Source: Drechslerella dactyloides (taxonomy: Eukaryota; Ascomycota; Orbiliomycetes; Orbiliales; Orbiliaceae). Taken from it: a DNA stretch of 64,000 nucleotides. The stretch spans positions 4,030,001 through 4,094,000 of the forward strand of contig JAGTWJ010000002.1 in assembly GCA_020064725.1 (NCBI GenBank), given 5' to 3'. The position numbers and the translations under genes were made by a program. Position 1 is the first letter of the stretch, and every line of letters begins with the position of its first letter. The notes under the pieces were generated by a model. That model was not told the DNA's origin and made no database searches. It saw only the letters and a list, made by a program, of their open reading frames with translations. Below, one piece after another: positions 12,592 to 24,200 of this stretch.

Positions 12592-14345
12592 CGTGGATCG
12601 CGTGTGCTAGGGGCGTCGCATACAGCCGGCGGGCGAACGAGAGATCGGGGTCGTCGTCAGTGGAAACACAAGGCCGAAGGGGCGCCGTGCTATTGACGGC
12701 GTTCTGAGATGACAGAAAGGTTTTCTGGCGGCATTGCATTCTTGTACGTCCGTGGAGAGAAATAGGAAACTCGAAGGCACCCTGGTCTGGTGTCTGGTAC
12801 CGCGGGAATCCTGCAGCACCACCTGCAGCATCGCCAAGCTGCCGCACAGAACACATATGCGGCACCAACCCCAGGACAGCGGCCAGCTTGCCGCTCAGAT
12901 TGTTCACTCTAGCCGCAGAAATGAGATGATCGGGCTAAGGCTGAGGGCAGCTAAGTTTCAAAGACTAACTCTATCGTTGAGGTTATTCTTGTGTCAGGAC
13001 CCAGCTAGATTCAATGATCAAGCTGGATGATACATCTTAAGATATAGCTGCCCGACCCCGAAACTAGCAAGATATAAATTCATGACCGTGCATTTACGGA
13101 TGGAAGGCTCCATATAATTATACAACTACCACAGCTGCCTCGATAAAAATTACCGCCAATTGGGTTATACAGCCAACCAGCTTGACGATGGTACCAAGTT
13201 CGCCTTTGGGCCATAGGAATGCAGACTCCTGGCTTAATTAAGCAAGCCACTCAGAATATACTTCCGGCCGGGCATCTCGTGTGAGCAAAGCGATTGAATA
13301 TGATAGACATATGTACCACTTCCCAGATATACTACTGCACTGTCCGCATCCAATCCTCTGGCTTTAGGTATTAGTCACCTTGTCTCTAGATCTTAGGTCC
13401 CCACCAATTGAGTGTAGCAGCATTGCTATTGAGCATCTACATTGTCGGAAATGCTCACTCCATGCGATCAAACCCAATTAGATGCTCTGGCCGAAGTACT
13501 GAAGCTATATTGGTCTCATGAACTATATCACAATTCAACTTCCAGACCGCTGGATGGTCTCTTTCTCAGCTCGACCACATGGCATCTAGCCTTAACGTAA
13601 TTAACACAGGTGCTCATTTAACACAGTATTTGTATACTATTGCATTGGATATGACCGCACCCTGCTGGGCGACTTTGAACTGTACGTAAGTCTCTACCTA
13701 TACAACTATACAGCGACACGTACCTTGGAAACACGTCTTGTATGAATATACACATCTCAGAGTAGTCTGGCGTGTAGCACGCGGCAATTGCCGGCAATCT
13801 AGATAATCTGCTCATGCTAGCATATGCTCGCGGTCTACCACCACCACAACCGCGTGTCTACCACGTGTCCACCACATGTCTACTACATCTTCTTCGGCCT
13901 TCAAACCACCAGCAATCAGTATCATTCAGTGGTAAGCAGAGCGAGTTGAGTCTCATCCTTCACCCTAGTCTCGAGGTCAGCATCGGCCTAGAGAATTCCA
14001 TAGCTTAGACTTAACTTTCAGCCCGTCGTTAAAGCTGGCAAGGATATGAGTCTTCGTCAGCGCTGCATCTACTTATGTACGGATCAATCTCAATCGATTA
14101 AGCACCTCTATTTACAAATCTTCAGTTCGTAATGCCCACATTCATCCCCGCACATTATAATCCGACCTTAACCCCCCACAAGCACATATCTAGTGATATC
14201 TTTTCGATATCCCTGCCACAAAATAAGTGTTGTTCCTACTACTTTTGCACTCCAAAGCCAGTTCTGGTCCTAAACCTTGCAAACGTGAACCTTCACCGTC
14301 GTCGGCAAAAAAATGAGCTCCAAAAAAAGACAAAAAGAATGAGGC
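12592..14345. other. Gene-free interval upstream of the P5B ATPase
   Basis: The right-hand sequence next to the ATPase start is GC-rich promoter or 5' UTR. From about 13.0 kb it becomes AT-rich with no supportable gene on either strand. Confidence 0.5.
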
Positions 14346-14452
14346 TGCCTTCAACCAGGATCGAACTGGTGACCTCGAGATTGCTCGACCCGTAAGGGGC
14401 CGTCATATTCAAGATATGAGACTCACGTGATAACCAACTACACCATGAAGGC
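14346..14452 (-). tRNA. trnM(cau): tRNA-Met (CAT), elongator type, with intron
   Basis: A full cloverleaf on the minus strand. The acceptor GCCTTCA pairs with TGAAGGC and A is the discriminator. The D-arm is TGGTGTAGTTGGTTATCAC and the T-arm is ACCAG-TTCGATC-CTGGT. The anticodon loop is CT-CAT-A with a 33-nt intron after position 37, leaving a 74-nt mature tRNA. The anticodon stem has U31-U39 opposite each other, as I recall for the yeast elongator Met tRNA. The T-loop starts TTCGA, typical of an elongator rather than an initiator. Confidence 0.9.
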
Positions 14453-14912
14453 TTGTGATGTCTGGCCTCATCGGAAAGACGTTACTTGAAGCTATGTGGG
14501 TCTTGTGCGTTTGTCCGGCCGACAAACATGCATTGATGTGAATACAACAGAACACGATATCTGACATTCGTCTTGAAGCTAGTAGACGCCTTTGTTCGCC
14601 TTCTGGGTCAGGTTGTAAATTTGAAGTTTTTTTCTTTCTTAATTTTGTTTTCGGAAAAGCCCCGACATGCAACTTGAACATTTTAAACCGCCCTGTATGT
14701 GAATATCTACTGGCGTCCGTATACTATAACTGAAATTAATTCGTCGGGCTGCACGACGTGGTACAATACATTTATAATATACGACGAGATACTAGTATAT
14801 GATTCTGCTCAAAGACTCTTCGATTGGGCTACGCTATTCTAACATGTGTATCCTATCTTCCTCTATATCTATCATACATGCAATCTGCGATCAATTCTAG
14901 GCTTCATCCACC
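14453..14912. other. Interval between the tRNA gene and the SET gene
   Basis: Upstream flank of the tRNA gene and 3' flank of the SET gene. Nothing further is recognised. Confidence 0.5.
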
Positions 14913-16417
14913 TTAGGGTCCTCTCTTCACCCGCTTCCTATTTCTCGCGCTATCAGCAGCGGCCGGCTCGACATCCGCCCACCCACTAACTGCATTTTCC
15001 ATTTTCCTGAGTATCTCCTTCTCCCCAAGCCTCACCTCCACAGCCATCCGCTTCCGCCGTGATAAGGCTTCTCCACTCCTGAGCAACGCTACATCCTCCT
15101 CACTCGTAGTCTTGTAACCTTCCCGTCGCTTCTCTACAATCTCCACCACGATATCTCTCGTCTTGCTGTCCTTCTTCGCCTTTGGGAATTTTTCCTGGTC
15201 AACGTATGATTGAAACGTCATATCATCGGCCATGAACGCTTGGATTACGACGAGCATCTCGGAGGGGATTGCCCCGTCTGCCTCGATGTCATACGAGTCT
15301 TCTAGGAGGTCTTCCTCGACGAGGCGTTCGATTCGTGCGTCTCGTATCATTTCGGGGACCGCTCTTCCCGCGACAGAGATTATTAGCGTCGAGTCTATTT
15401 CTACTACGTCGTGGTCAGCGGATGATTGCTGGAAAGCACCGAGCCGGCGGAGTAGGTCGGAGCGTGGGAATGGTCCTGGGTCGATGTAAAGAGACGCATT
15501 TGCGAGTATGTTTGCGGTTGCGATCAAAGACACCGAGGATTCTGAAGGCGAGAACTCGCACTTGTAAATTTGATATTAGCAAATGTCGAACACACGTACA
15601 CACAAGGATGGAGAAGCGCAACTTACGTTCGCCAGTTCGCAGTCTCCTGGTACAAAATTTGCAAATGGTACTAGCGCCTTATATGTGTTCAACGAGTCAA
15701 ACTCTTCGTCGTCTTCATCGTCGTCGTCCTCGTCCATAGCGTCAGCGTGAGTGTCCCTCCCATCGCTCGGCTTGTCGAGATCAGTCGCAAACGCCATGAC
15801 CCACGATCCAACCATATGGAACGTCTCCAAGGACATATCGATACCCTCGAATACATCTTTACGCGCCTAGACCGACATAATGGTTAACCATGTACCAGCT
15901 GGTAAGCACAAGTGCTATAACTATACCTCTGCAAACACCATGATTTCCGTCTGGTAAAATATAATGGCTTCTTGTTTCCCAACTTTGCCTAGCACCGCCG
16001 AACCCTCCAGTTCTTTCAGTTCATCGTCCGTCCAGTACATCAGCGTATCGAATTCGCGAGGCAGGTTGTCCAAGTACGTCCGCCACTTCGAGTCCGGCAG
16101 CGAATTCTCGTACATGACGGTGAGAATCATAGCGGGCCATTGCGACCTGTCGGCTAGTGCCGGCGCACGTTGTAGTAAAGCGCCGTTGGTGATACATAGG
16201 GTTGCGGATATTGGTATGCTGAGCAGAGTGGTGGAAGCGGGTATCGGTTCGGTGGATGCTTTGTTTGAGTTGGTGTTAGTGGGTAGGCGAGTACGGGTGG
16301 TGGCTGTAGATACTAACAAATTGTATGGGTACCAGGGTCTGATTTCGAAACCAGGACACTTGGGTGGATCTGTGCGCTATTGCGCGAAAGCCAATCGCTG
16401 ATCGCTGGGTCTGACAT
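14913..16417 (-). CDS. SET-domain protein, SETD6/Rkm4-like, divergent
   Basis: Family members are protein lysine methyltransferases; yeast Rkm4 methylates ribosomal protein Rpl42. Clear exons on the minus strand are 15927-16303, 15627-15866 and 14913-15560. The family signature W-R-x-Y-L-x-x-L-P-x-x-F-D-T-L-M-Y-W, then GSAVLGKVGK, is present. The C-terminal half contains SDLLRRLG and a Rubisco-LSMT-like substrate-binding region. It ends in a basic tail. The likely start is ATG at 16417 (MSDPAISDWLSRN, IHPS). The first intron is uncertain: 16304-16359 (weak GTGTCC donor, 440 aa) or an improbably short 29-nt intron at 16304-16332 (449 aa). The usual catalytic N-D-Y-G is IDPG here and the usual D-M-L-N-A-D segment is NFVPGD. 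Activity is therefore doubtful. Confidence 0.78.
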
Positions 16418-16628
16418 TTTCGTGGTAGCGTGTGAAGATGATATCATCGGAAGGCGCAGGTCGACTCTGGATGGCGCGCGGGTCTAGAACACGGGATGCA
16501 TTTTTCGTCTCGTGCAACACATGTAACCAGATAGGGATGTCACGCTCTGCTGGGTATGGCCTACCAACATCAGCAGCGTTATAATTCCAATGATTTTGAT
16601 GCGCTAAATCATATATGTACAATATCAT

Positions 16629-18432
16629 CTATTCCTTCTTCTGGTGCCGAACAGCCTGCTTGTCGCCAGAGCCCAAGAGACTCATAAAAATCTTGACAAG
16701 TACCCATATAAAACCCACAGCAATGACCCCGATGGTAGCCTGTTCGATAATGTTTCCCTCTTGAGCGACGAGAATCGGCACTTCCAAGCTTGATGTAGAC
16801 TGGGTTTTGTTGATTAATTTTGGTGTGAGGTGGTGGAAGTAGGTCTCTTCTGGGAAATATTCTTCATATCCCAGCATCTTCCTCTCAAATGGACTCGTGG
16901 ACATTTTCCGCCCTGGATTAAGCAGATATTAGTACACTGAAGAAACATGCTCGCTGAGAAGAAGGCCACTTACATAGCTCCGCGGGGCAGGCCCAGAACA
17001 CCGTCGGCCATGGTAGTGTAGCCGTCTGATTCGTCTTCGAGAAATCCGGTTCCAGATACCTCAGATGCAGCGGAAGAGTGAACTCCATAGGGAGATGACT
17101 CTTTACCCGGTTCTCAAAATAGTCCTGGGTGTCAAGTTCTGCGACTACCGTTGCACCCCATCTTTTCATTTCATACGCCGGAGCTTCCAAGTCTGTCTCC
17201 CCTTCTACAGCTATAATTTTAGAGACGCCATATGATCTCATGAGGCTGGTGTCTTCCAGCTGATAGGGGTCGACGAAGAACGGCTGCGGCACGGTGAAGT
17301 AGGCGTTTAATGTGCACTCGTCACCGGGAGAAGTACCGCCCAGAGCCAGCGTGACTTCCAGCTTCGGGTGCAACCCGGTCGGACGTTGGAAATCCGCAGT
17401 AAATATATTCGCGCGCGAGTGGTGTCTGACGGGAAAGGAGAATGCCGTCGGTCCTACGATGCGAAGCTGTCAGTAAGAAGTGGTTGAAAGGTTGATGGGC
17501 GGACTTTCGTACTGAATTCTGTATCTTCGCCCACGACAGCTATCTGCCCACGGAGTGATACTTCTTCCTTCTCCGGTGATTCGCCATTGCTGAAGATACC
17601 GATTTCCACACGCCCGGTAGGTGTATACGGTTTGATCAATGTCTCCCAGCCCTTGGCGTCTGCAGTATTCGAAGAGTACGTGGTCCACGTCGCAGTGAGA
17701 TCCAGCGCCTGAGATACGGGGTCGAACGTTATGTCCACTGAGGCTGCATTGTTGAAGTTCACGATATCATCTCGGCAACTCCTGTCCACTCCGTTGCACA
17801 CGCCACCGGCTAGGCGCTCTACGAAGGACCGGAATCCACTAGAATTGGGAGTGTAGAATTTTGTGAACCGCTTGTAGCTCGTGGAGAGTGACTAAATGGC
17901 ACCGGCGCAAGGTTAGAGAAATGTAGCTGTTATTTTACGTCGGCAGAAAAACGCATCTTTACCTCGACGTCGGAAGAAGATCCGAGAAAAATTCCAAGTT
18001 GTTTCCTATATCCTTCCCTCCATCAGCACCCAGCCAGACTTTCTTGACGGAAACGCCAGGAGAAGCCAGCCTACATTTGAGATTTCTCTCTTGGGACGAC
18101 GACTGCATGAACCCCCAGAGGCAACCTCGACGAGAAGGGACCCTTCCATCCCGACGTGTAGTCCTTGCCATTGTCGAAACGGATATACAGCTCGCGCGTC
18201 TCTCGAACGAGATTTTTGGCCTGCGTTCAAAGCTCCATTAGCATGTCTTTCTCGGTTCCGCTGTTTGATAGAGCGAGCCTACAAACGGTGGCAGCTCGTC
18301 GTATGCAAAGGTATATTTCTCCTCGCGTATCGCCTTGAGACCCTTCACCACAAGGCCGTCCTTCGTCAGGCGGAGAGCGTCATCTGGGATCTCCTTGCCC
18401 GGCGGGGTTATGAAGGTTACGCGACGTTTCAT
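16629..18432 (-). CDS. pbn1: Pbn1/PIG-X, GPI mannosyltransferase I subunit
   Basis: ER membrane protein that stabilises Gpi14/PIG-M, which adds the first mannose to GPI anchors. Exons on the minus strand are 18283-18432, 18075-18220, 17963-18005, 17513-17891, 16974-17453 and 16629-16912, giving 493 aa. It starts MKRRVTFITPPG as in fungal Pbn1. Conserved blocks include PFSSRLPLGVH, FSFPVRHHSRAN, GLHPKLEVTL, LPLHLRYL, VFWACPAE and FERKMLGY. One membrane helix near the C-terminus (GVIAVGFIWVLVKIF) is followed by a short basic tail. The 43-nt third exon rests on splice logic: the intervening sequence has in-frame stops, and GTAGGC donor plus GATATAG acceptor restores the frame. It lies head-to-tail with the SET gene (211 bp) and divergent from the CaMKK gene. 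Confidence 0.9.
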
Positions 18433-18925
18433 CGCGTGAAGCTGGCGAGGGTGTTCGGAGGTTGGCAGCAGCTGGCGACGCGCGTGAACCCGCGACCGTG
18501 TCCCGCCGGCGGGCAAAAAGGCGGCTCCCCGAGAGCCCCGCCCCACGTGGCTGGCAGGTCCCCGAGGCTGAGGCCGAGCGGGGAACTTTTATTGGCCCGC
18601 GCAGGCGAGAGAGAGCTAGTTGACTGGCAAATCGAATCAGCATCCGATATCCCAGGACTATTTTCTCTCGCTGTTGGACCGTTGGAAACGCCCGGCGTGC
18701 CCCGTCGCTGGAGGCTGCAGTGTGTGCTCCAAAAGTGGCAGCTGTAGCCTGCCTGTCTACGACGACTGCGGTGTATAGTGTCAGATTCTCCTACGGCGCT
18801 GTCGCCGAGTCGACTGCACCCGTTTCCGTTAGCGGGGTCCGAGCTACGAAGTCTCGTACCCCATACGTGCCTCCCTCCTATCTCCAAGCTTCGCCGGTTG
18901 CCTCTCGCCCGCAAAATCGTACGAA
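18433..18925. promoter_or_regulatory. Divergent promoter region, pbn1 / CaMKK gene
   Basis: A GC-rich 493-bp interval between two divergently transcribed start codons. It must contain both 5' UTRs and promoters. No specific binding site was singled out. Confidence 0.6.
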
Positions 18926-21257
18926 ATGGCCTCCGATCACGGCCTCAAGCATGCGGCTACGGCCCCGCTCCCAATTGATGCGCCGTTGAACATCAACACG
19001 ATGCCACAGGAAGCTGTCCTCGAGTCCGATGGTGCCACAGAGTCCGGCCAGTCGACGCCGACGACGGGGCGCCCGCCGGTCCACCGACATATGTCGTCTC
19101 CGGCGACGCTGTTCCGCTCGCCAACTCGGCACCACAAGCGGACGCACTCGACGCCTCGTCGGACAGTTATAGTGGGTGAATCTGAAGGCGGGTCCAAGAA
19201 GAAGCGGTTGTTGATGCTGACGACGGACCGCTGTAGGAAACATTAGACGCCAGTATGCAGTATAATGAGAATGACGATAGGCGGATAAATCAGTACATCA
19301 TCAAGCAGGAGATAGGACGGGGATCGTTTGGTTCTGTCCATCTCGCTACCGACCAGGAGGGCGTTGACCATGTACGGGACCCGGTTGAATGCTGTCGAAC
19401 TATTAGACATATATGTTTTCTAACACGCGGTCTGCTCTAGGCACTCAAAGAATTCTCCAAATCCCGTCTACGCAAGCAGATCAAGTCCAACCTGATGCGG
19501 CATGGCCCTCACTTGGTGGCCGCACGAGGGGGGCGGTTGAACGTTCCGATGCACCGTCGCAAAGGGTCGGACCTTGCCAGCGAAGGCGAAGCCGCCAACC
19601 CGCTATACCTCATCCGCGGAGAGATCGCTGTCATGAAGAAACTGAACCACGAGAATCTCGTCAATCTGATCGAAGTGCTGGACGACCCCGATGGCGATTC
19701 GCTCTACATGGTGCTCGAAATGTGTGCCAAAGGCGTTATCATGAAGGTTGGAATTGGCGAGAACGCTACCCCGTTCGCTGAGAACGACTGTAGATACTGG
19801 TTTCGAGATTTGATGCTGGGCATCGAATACCGTAGGTTACAGGCCATCGCCGCATATCATAACGAATGCGGATTCATGCTGATATCTTTCATTCTTACCA
19901 GTACACGCTCAGGGGATCATACATCGGGACATCAAGCCCGACAACCTCCTGCTAAATCATGCCAACTGCCTCAAGATCGTCGATTTCGGTGTATCGGAAA
20001 TGTTCGACAAAGACGCCGCCATGAAGACTTCCAAGTCAGCTGGCAGCCCGGCATTCCTACCTCCCGAAATGTGCACGGTTGGACACACAGAATATGATGG
20101 GCGTGCGGCAGATATCTGGTCCATGGGCGTCTGCTTGTATTGCTTCTACTACGGAAGACTTCCATTTGATCACGACAGTATAATGGAGCTCTACGAGGCC
20201 ATCCGTGAGGAGGAGTATGTTGCCGCATAAAGTCTAAATTTATACCGATAGGCGGCTTACATGGTTGAATATGTAGGGTCCAGTACACGGACGATACCCC
20301 AGAAGAGCTACTCGATCTGTTCAAGAGAATATTTCAGAAAGATCCGGCGAAGCGAATAACAATGGATGAGCTGAGAGTACGCAGGAAAGTCCATTGCTAT
20401 CTATCATGCACGAGCTAACGTTGTCAATACGATAGACACACCCTTGGGTCACGAACAATAGCAAAGACAAACTTCTATCAAAAGAAGAAAACGTCTCCGA
20501 TATCGTCGAGCCTCCCACGGAGGACGAGATCAGAAACGCCATCACGAAGAGCATCCGGAACGTGATCGCTGCAGTCAAGGCAGCCAGCATGTTCAAGAAA
20601 CTCGTCCTGAAACGGCGGCATGAGCGTATGCTCGCCGAAAGATTCTCCGAGAGCCAGTACATCGACTCTGCGGAAGTGCTGTCCAGTTCCCCGACCGCGC
20701 TGACACCCCCGCTCCTCCCACTCAACCACCGCTCGAAGGGTGTAGAATCGGAGAACAGGAGCTACACGCAAGGCGCTGTTATGGGCCTCGGCCTTCAAAT
20801 CGAGCCGCAGAGGTTCGACCTGAAAGCCGTCAGCCAGTCCCTGCCGAAGCGCGAAGACAGCGGGATATCGGTCGACTCGAGCAGTTCGCTGCCGCCGCCG
20901 TACCTGCAGCTCTCCGAAGCGACCCCAGTTGCGGATAAAGAGACCATGAGCATCTGGCAGGATCTGCTGAAGGAGGCGGTCGTCGCGCCGGTGCGTCAGG
21001 ACAGCTACGAAGATAAGACGGAGAGACCATACCTAGGCGTTGGAGACAGCGAGAACCCCTCGGGCAACTTTATCACACGGTCGCCGGCTCCGACCGACCT
21101 GCCGATTTACGAGACGGCATACCAGGACGACGTTGACAGGATCAAGAGGGAGCAAGGGTTCGAGGCTACGGTATACTCGAACCGGAGAGTCGACGATGCG
21201 GCGAAAGGCTCCAGCAGCGGTAGTAAATGGGATAAGCTCAAGCTGGCGACAACCTGA
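18926..21257 (+). CDS. cmkC: CaMKK-like Ser/Thr kinase (Ssp1/CmkC type)
   Basis: Upstream kinase of the CaMKK/LKB1-like group, expected to activate AMPK/Snf1 or CaMK-type kinases. Exons are 18926-19171, 19237-19371, 19441-19831, 19902-20214, 20277-20376 and 20436-21257, giving 668 aa. The glycine loop is GRGSFG (109-114), catalytic Lys K130 in ALKEFSKSRL, catalytic loop HRDIKPDN with D267, and DVDFG-position D285 in IVDFG. A basic insert after the KEFSKSRLRK motif (about 138-187) corresponds to the RP insert of CaMKKs. A basic hydrophobic segment at about 430-460 (I-T-K-S-I-R-N-V to K-R-R-H-E-R) after the kinase domain is a candidate calmodulin-binding or autoinhibitory helix. The first intron removes a frame-breaking segment and joins TVI to ETLDAS, as in relatives. 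The C-terminus is long, Ser-rich and probably disordered. Confidence 0.93.
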
Positions 21258-24200
21258 GGGAGAGGCTGCGGGAGAGGCTGCACTGTAAGAGTGAGTGTGT
21301 CCGTTCCAGTTTTGTCCATATGTAAATTTACTACCGCCGCTCTTTCGTTTTGCGCATTGCAGCATGTTTCCTGCTGGGTGCTGTCGCTTTTGTTCGCCGT
21401 CAGCAGGAAAGTTGCTTTGGGGTATCAAAGGAGGGATTCTGGTGCATTCATTCGTTTCGTACGTCTTACCAACTTGCGTGTTTCTCCCTCTTGAGAAATC
21501 CGTCCTTATCGATGTTGCCATGATTATTGCGATTGCGATCGGTTGATAACGCAGCTTCTGTATGGCGTTAGTTGGGCTTGAAGGCAGGTTACGTGCATGG
21601 ATTGATAACGATTTCGAGCCTGAGTTTTGCATAGAAGCGCTATTGAATACTTTTTCATTCACAAGCTTTCACGAGGATCCGATTCTACTTGCGAACGCCG
21701 GAGATTCTGGTTTCACGAGGCCGTCGTGTCTAGCACGTACACTACGTTTCTACAAGGCACAGCAGGATTTGTGGAAGACCTCAGCTCATGCTGTGCTGGG
21801 GTCGACATGACAGCTAGCTGGCTGGCTAGCTACTGCTAGCTCGAATATGGGGTCGGTGATAAGATGCGTATACGAGCGGACTGTACTACCTATCAAGGCG
21901 TATATACCTATCTACGCGGATGTATCATATCATATATCATACGAAATGCAGGATATCGTCATTGTCCAGCTGGTTATTTCGTAGGCGGCATGCCAGTGCA
22001 GTATAGTGCACGGCAGGCGAGGAATTTACGGCGGCTGCCTCGGACAGATGAATTGTGCGAGTGCATGAGGCATTTACACAATCCGGATATCCATCACGTA
22101 AGGTAGATCGTGGACGACCAGCTAGCTGGCATGAGGCGGTGCAGTTGCGCAGGAGGGGGAAGCACCGGCCCGCGTTCTGATACATACAGTTATGTACAGT
22201 ACGTGACAGTACATATGACTTGCCAGCTGTCTGTCAGATTCTTTAAAAATTTTACTCTCCCCTTTTCGATATATATAGGAATTCAGGCACGGTATAATAT
22301 CCAGTTTTTCCCGATAGCAAGCAGAAGCGAATGGAGACGGCTGTGCTGTGATAGCTAGCTACTCCCCCTTGCGTCCGACAGCAAGCTTTACAGGAGGTCT
22401 CGCTAGCTAGCTAAGAGGCACAAGAGATGCCAATTGATGGAAAAGAACAGTAATGCTGGTCCAGCAGTCCGGGAGCCGGGTCGCTTCCTGTACGTCCTTG
22501 CGTCCGAACATACCTCCAGTGCAGCGCAGCGCATTGCAGACGGATCTGCAGCACAGCACGGGACAGGTGCAGGCTTGCCTGGACACGCAGCGTGTGCAGG
22601 GCGGAAAAATTCGTTCTTCGTGCAGCTGTGTGATTTGATTTCTGGGTGGATGGATGGGTGGACTGGAATGTTGGATGTGTTTTGCGAGCTTCAGCTTCCC
22701 TAGCCGTACGACTCCTGCATGTTGTCTGCGTCAGAATGTGTTTTTTTTCCCTGTGTCTCCAGGCTATTTTTTCCCATTGTCAGATATTTTTTTATAGAGA
22801 ACCAACTCATGTTTTCCACCGGGGCAGCATTTTTTATATTGGACGTTTCGGAGAAACGATCTGATACCGTGCGACTACGTTAACTAGCGGCATAATGTTT
22901 CGTGCCGACCGGACTTGATGGTCAACATGGGTGGTCTTCGCACCGGCAAATCGACCAGTAGAAACGGCGCCCTCGCGCATGTTTCTATAAATTCTGCAGT
23001 TTCAATTTATCAGGAAGGATCAATGTCGTCCCCTTCCTTCCTTGAGCTTCTCTCGCTGATGGTGTGCTGCCTCCTAGCTGCTGCACGTCCGTATGCACGA
23101 TGCAAATGCAGTGTCCCGACGGACCCTTGCTTTTGCCATCCAGCCAGCTGGCTGTCGGTAGATAGAGCTGTTTCGATTTCGAACCTGCAATGGGGTTTCC
23201 GGCGCGGTTTAAATTTCGAAGTGTGCGTGTGCGTGTGTGTGGATTTGTGCACCGGCTGTAGCTAGCTAGCTGTACGTGCAGGATGTCTGCATAGGCATGT
23301 AGCTCTTGCATCCCCAGCCCAGCCGCTCGCTTGCCCTTCCTCGCGGGTTTCGACCTGCTCGATGGACGTGCAGGGCATGCAGTCGAAAAGGAGGTGTGTG
23401 TGGTCGGATCGATTTCTGAGGTTTGCAAGTTGGGGGTCCGCGTCCGATGCCAGCCAGCCAGCCAGCTCCATCCAGACCAGCCAACGAGCCAGCCAGCGCT
23501 GCAGCCAAGTAAATGTGGTTTTGGAGCAAGTAGCTCTGGGCGGATATCAGGTTGCCAGATCCCTGTCGGTCGTTCTGGCGGACCTATCAGCGGGCGATGG
23601 TTGTGCTACATGATACATGGGTCCAATGGGCAGCCGGTATCATTTTGCATTCACAAGCCGCGGAGCTAGCTAGCGTCAGGCTATCAGATTGATTCGAACG
23701 GATTGACTTGGATTTGATATTTTTCCCTTTTCCACAATGTCATGCATGTTTTCCAAGTGCGTCTAGCTACCATGCTGTGCACCCCGAGAGTACCACCACC
23801 CCCATGGAACATGCATCCCGATCAAGACGGCTAGCCTCGACTGCCGACCTGAATTAATCGAGATGGTGGGCATCTGCAGACCAGGTTCCGCTTCCTGCAT
23901 GATATCACCCCATCGCATATTGCTGCGGTTTCTCAGGTAGCTTTGACGCGGTGTATCAGTACATAACTGTAGTATACATCCATAAATCTTACTTGAGTAT
24001 ATGCGCACATCGGATAGGCCTGGATGCAAAGTCTGCTGCTCCGTATGCATGTGTTCAAAAGGTTAAAGAAAGCTTCTGATCAAGACCTGCATGCGTGAGA
24101 TTTCAACATTCCATTCGAATGTTCTCACTGTTTTCCCTGTTTCACGGCCTGCTGTTCTGTTCTGACGATACATGCACATGCGCAGCTTACTACGAGTGAA

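Noticed and set aside
22985..23428. A 147-codon minus-strand open frame in the 9.4-kb gap
   Set aside because: No ATG-linked gene structure, no recognisable domain, and composition driven by simple words; similar frames occur by chance on both strands.
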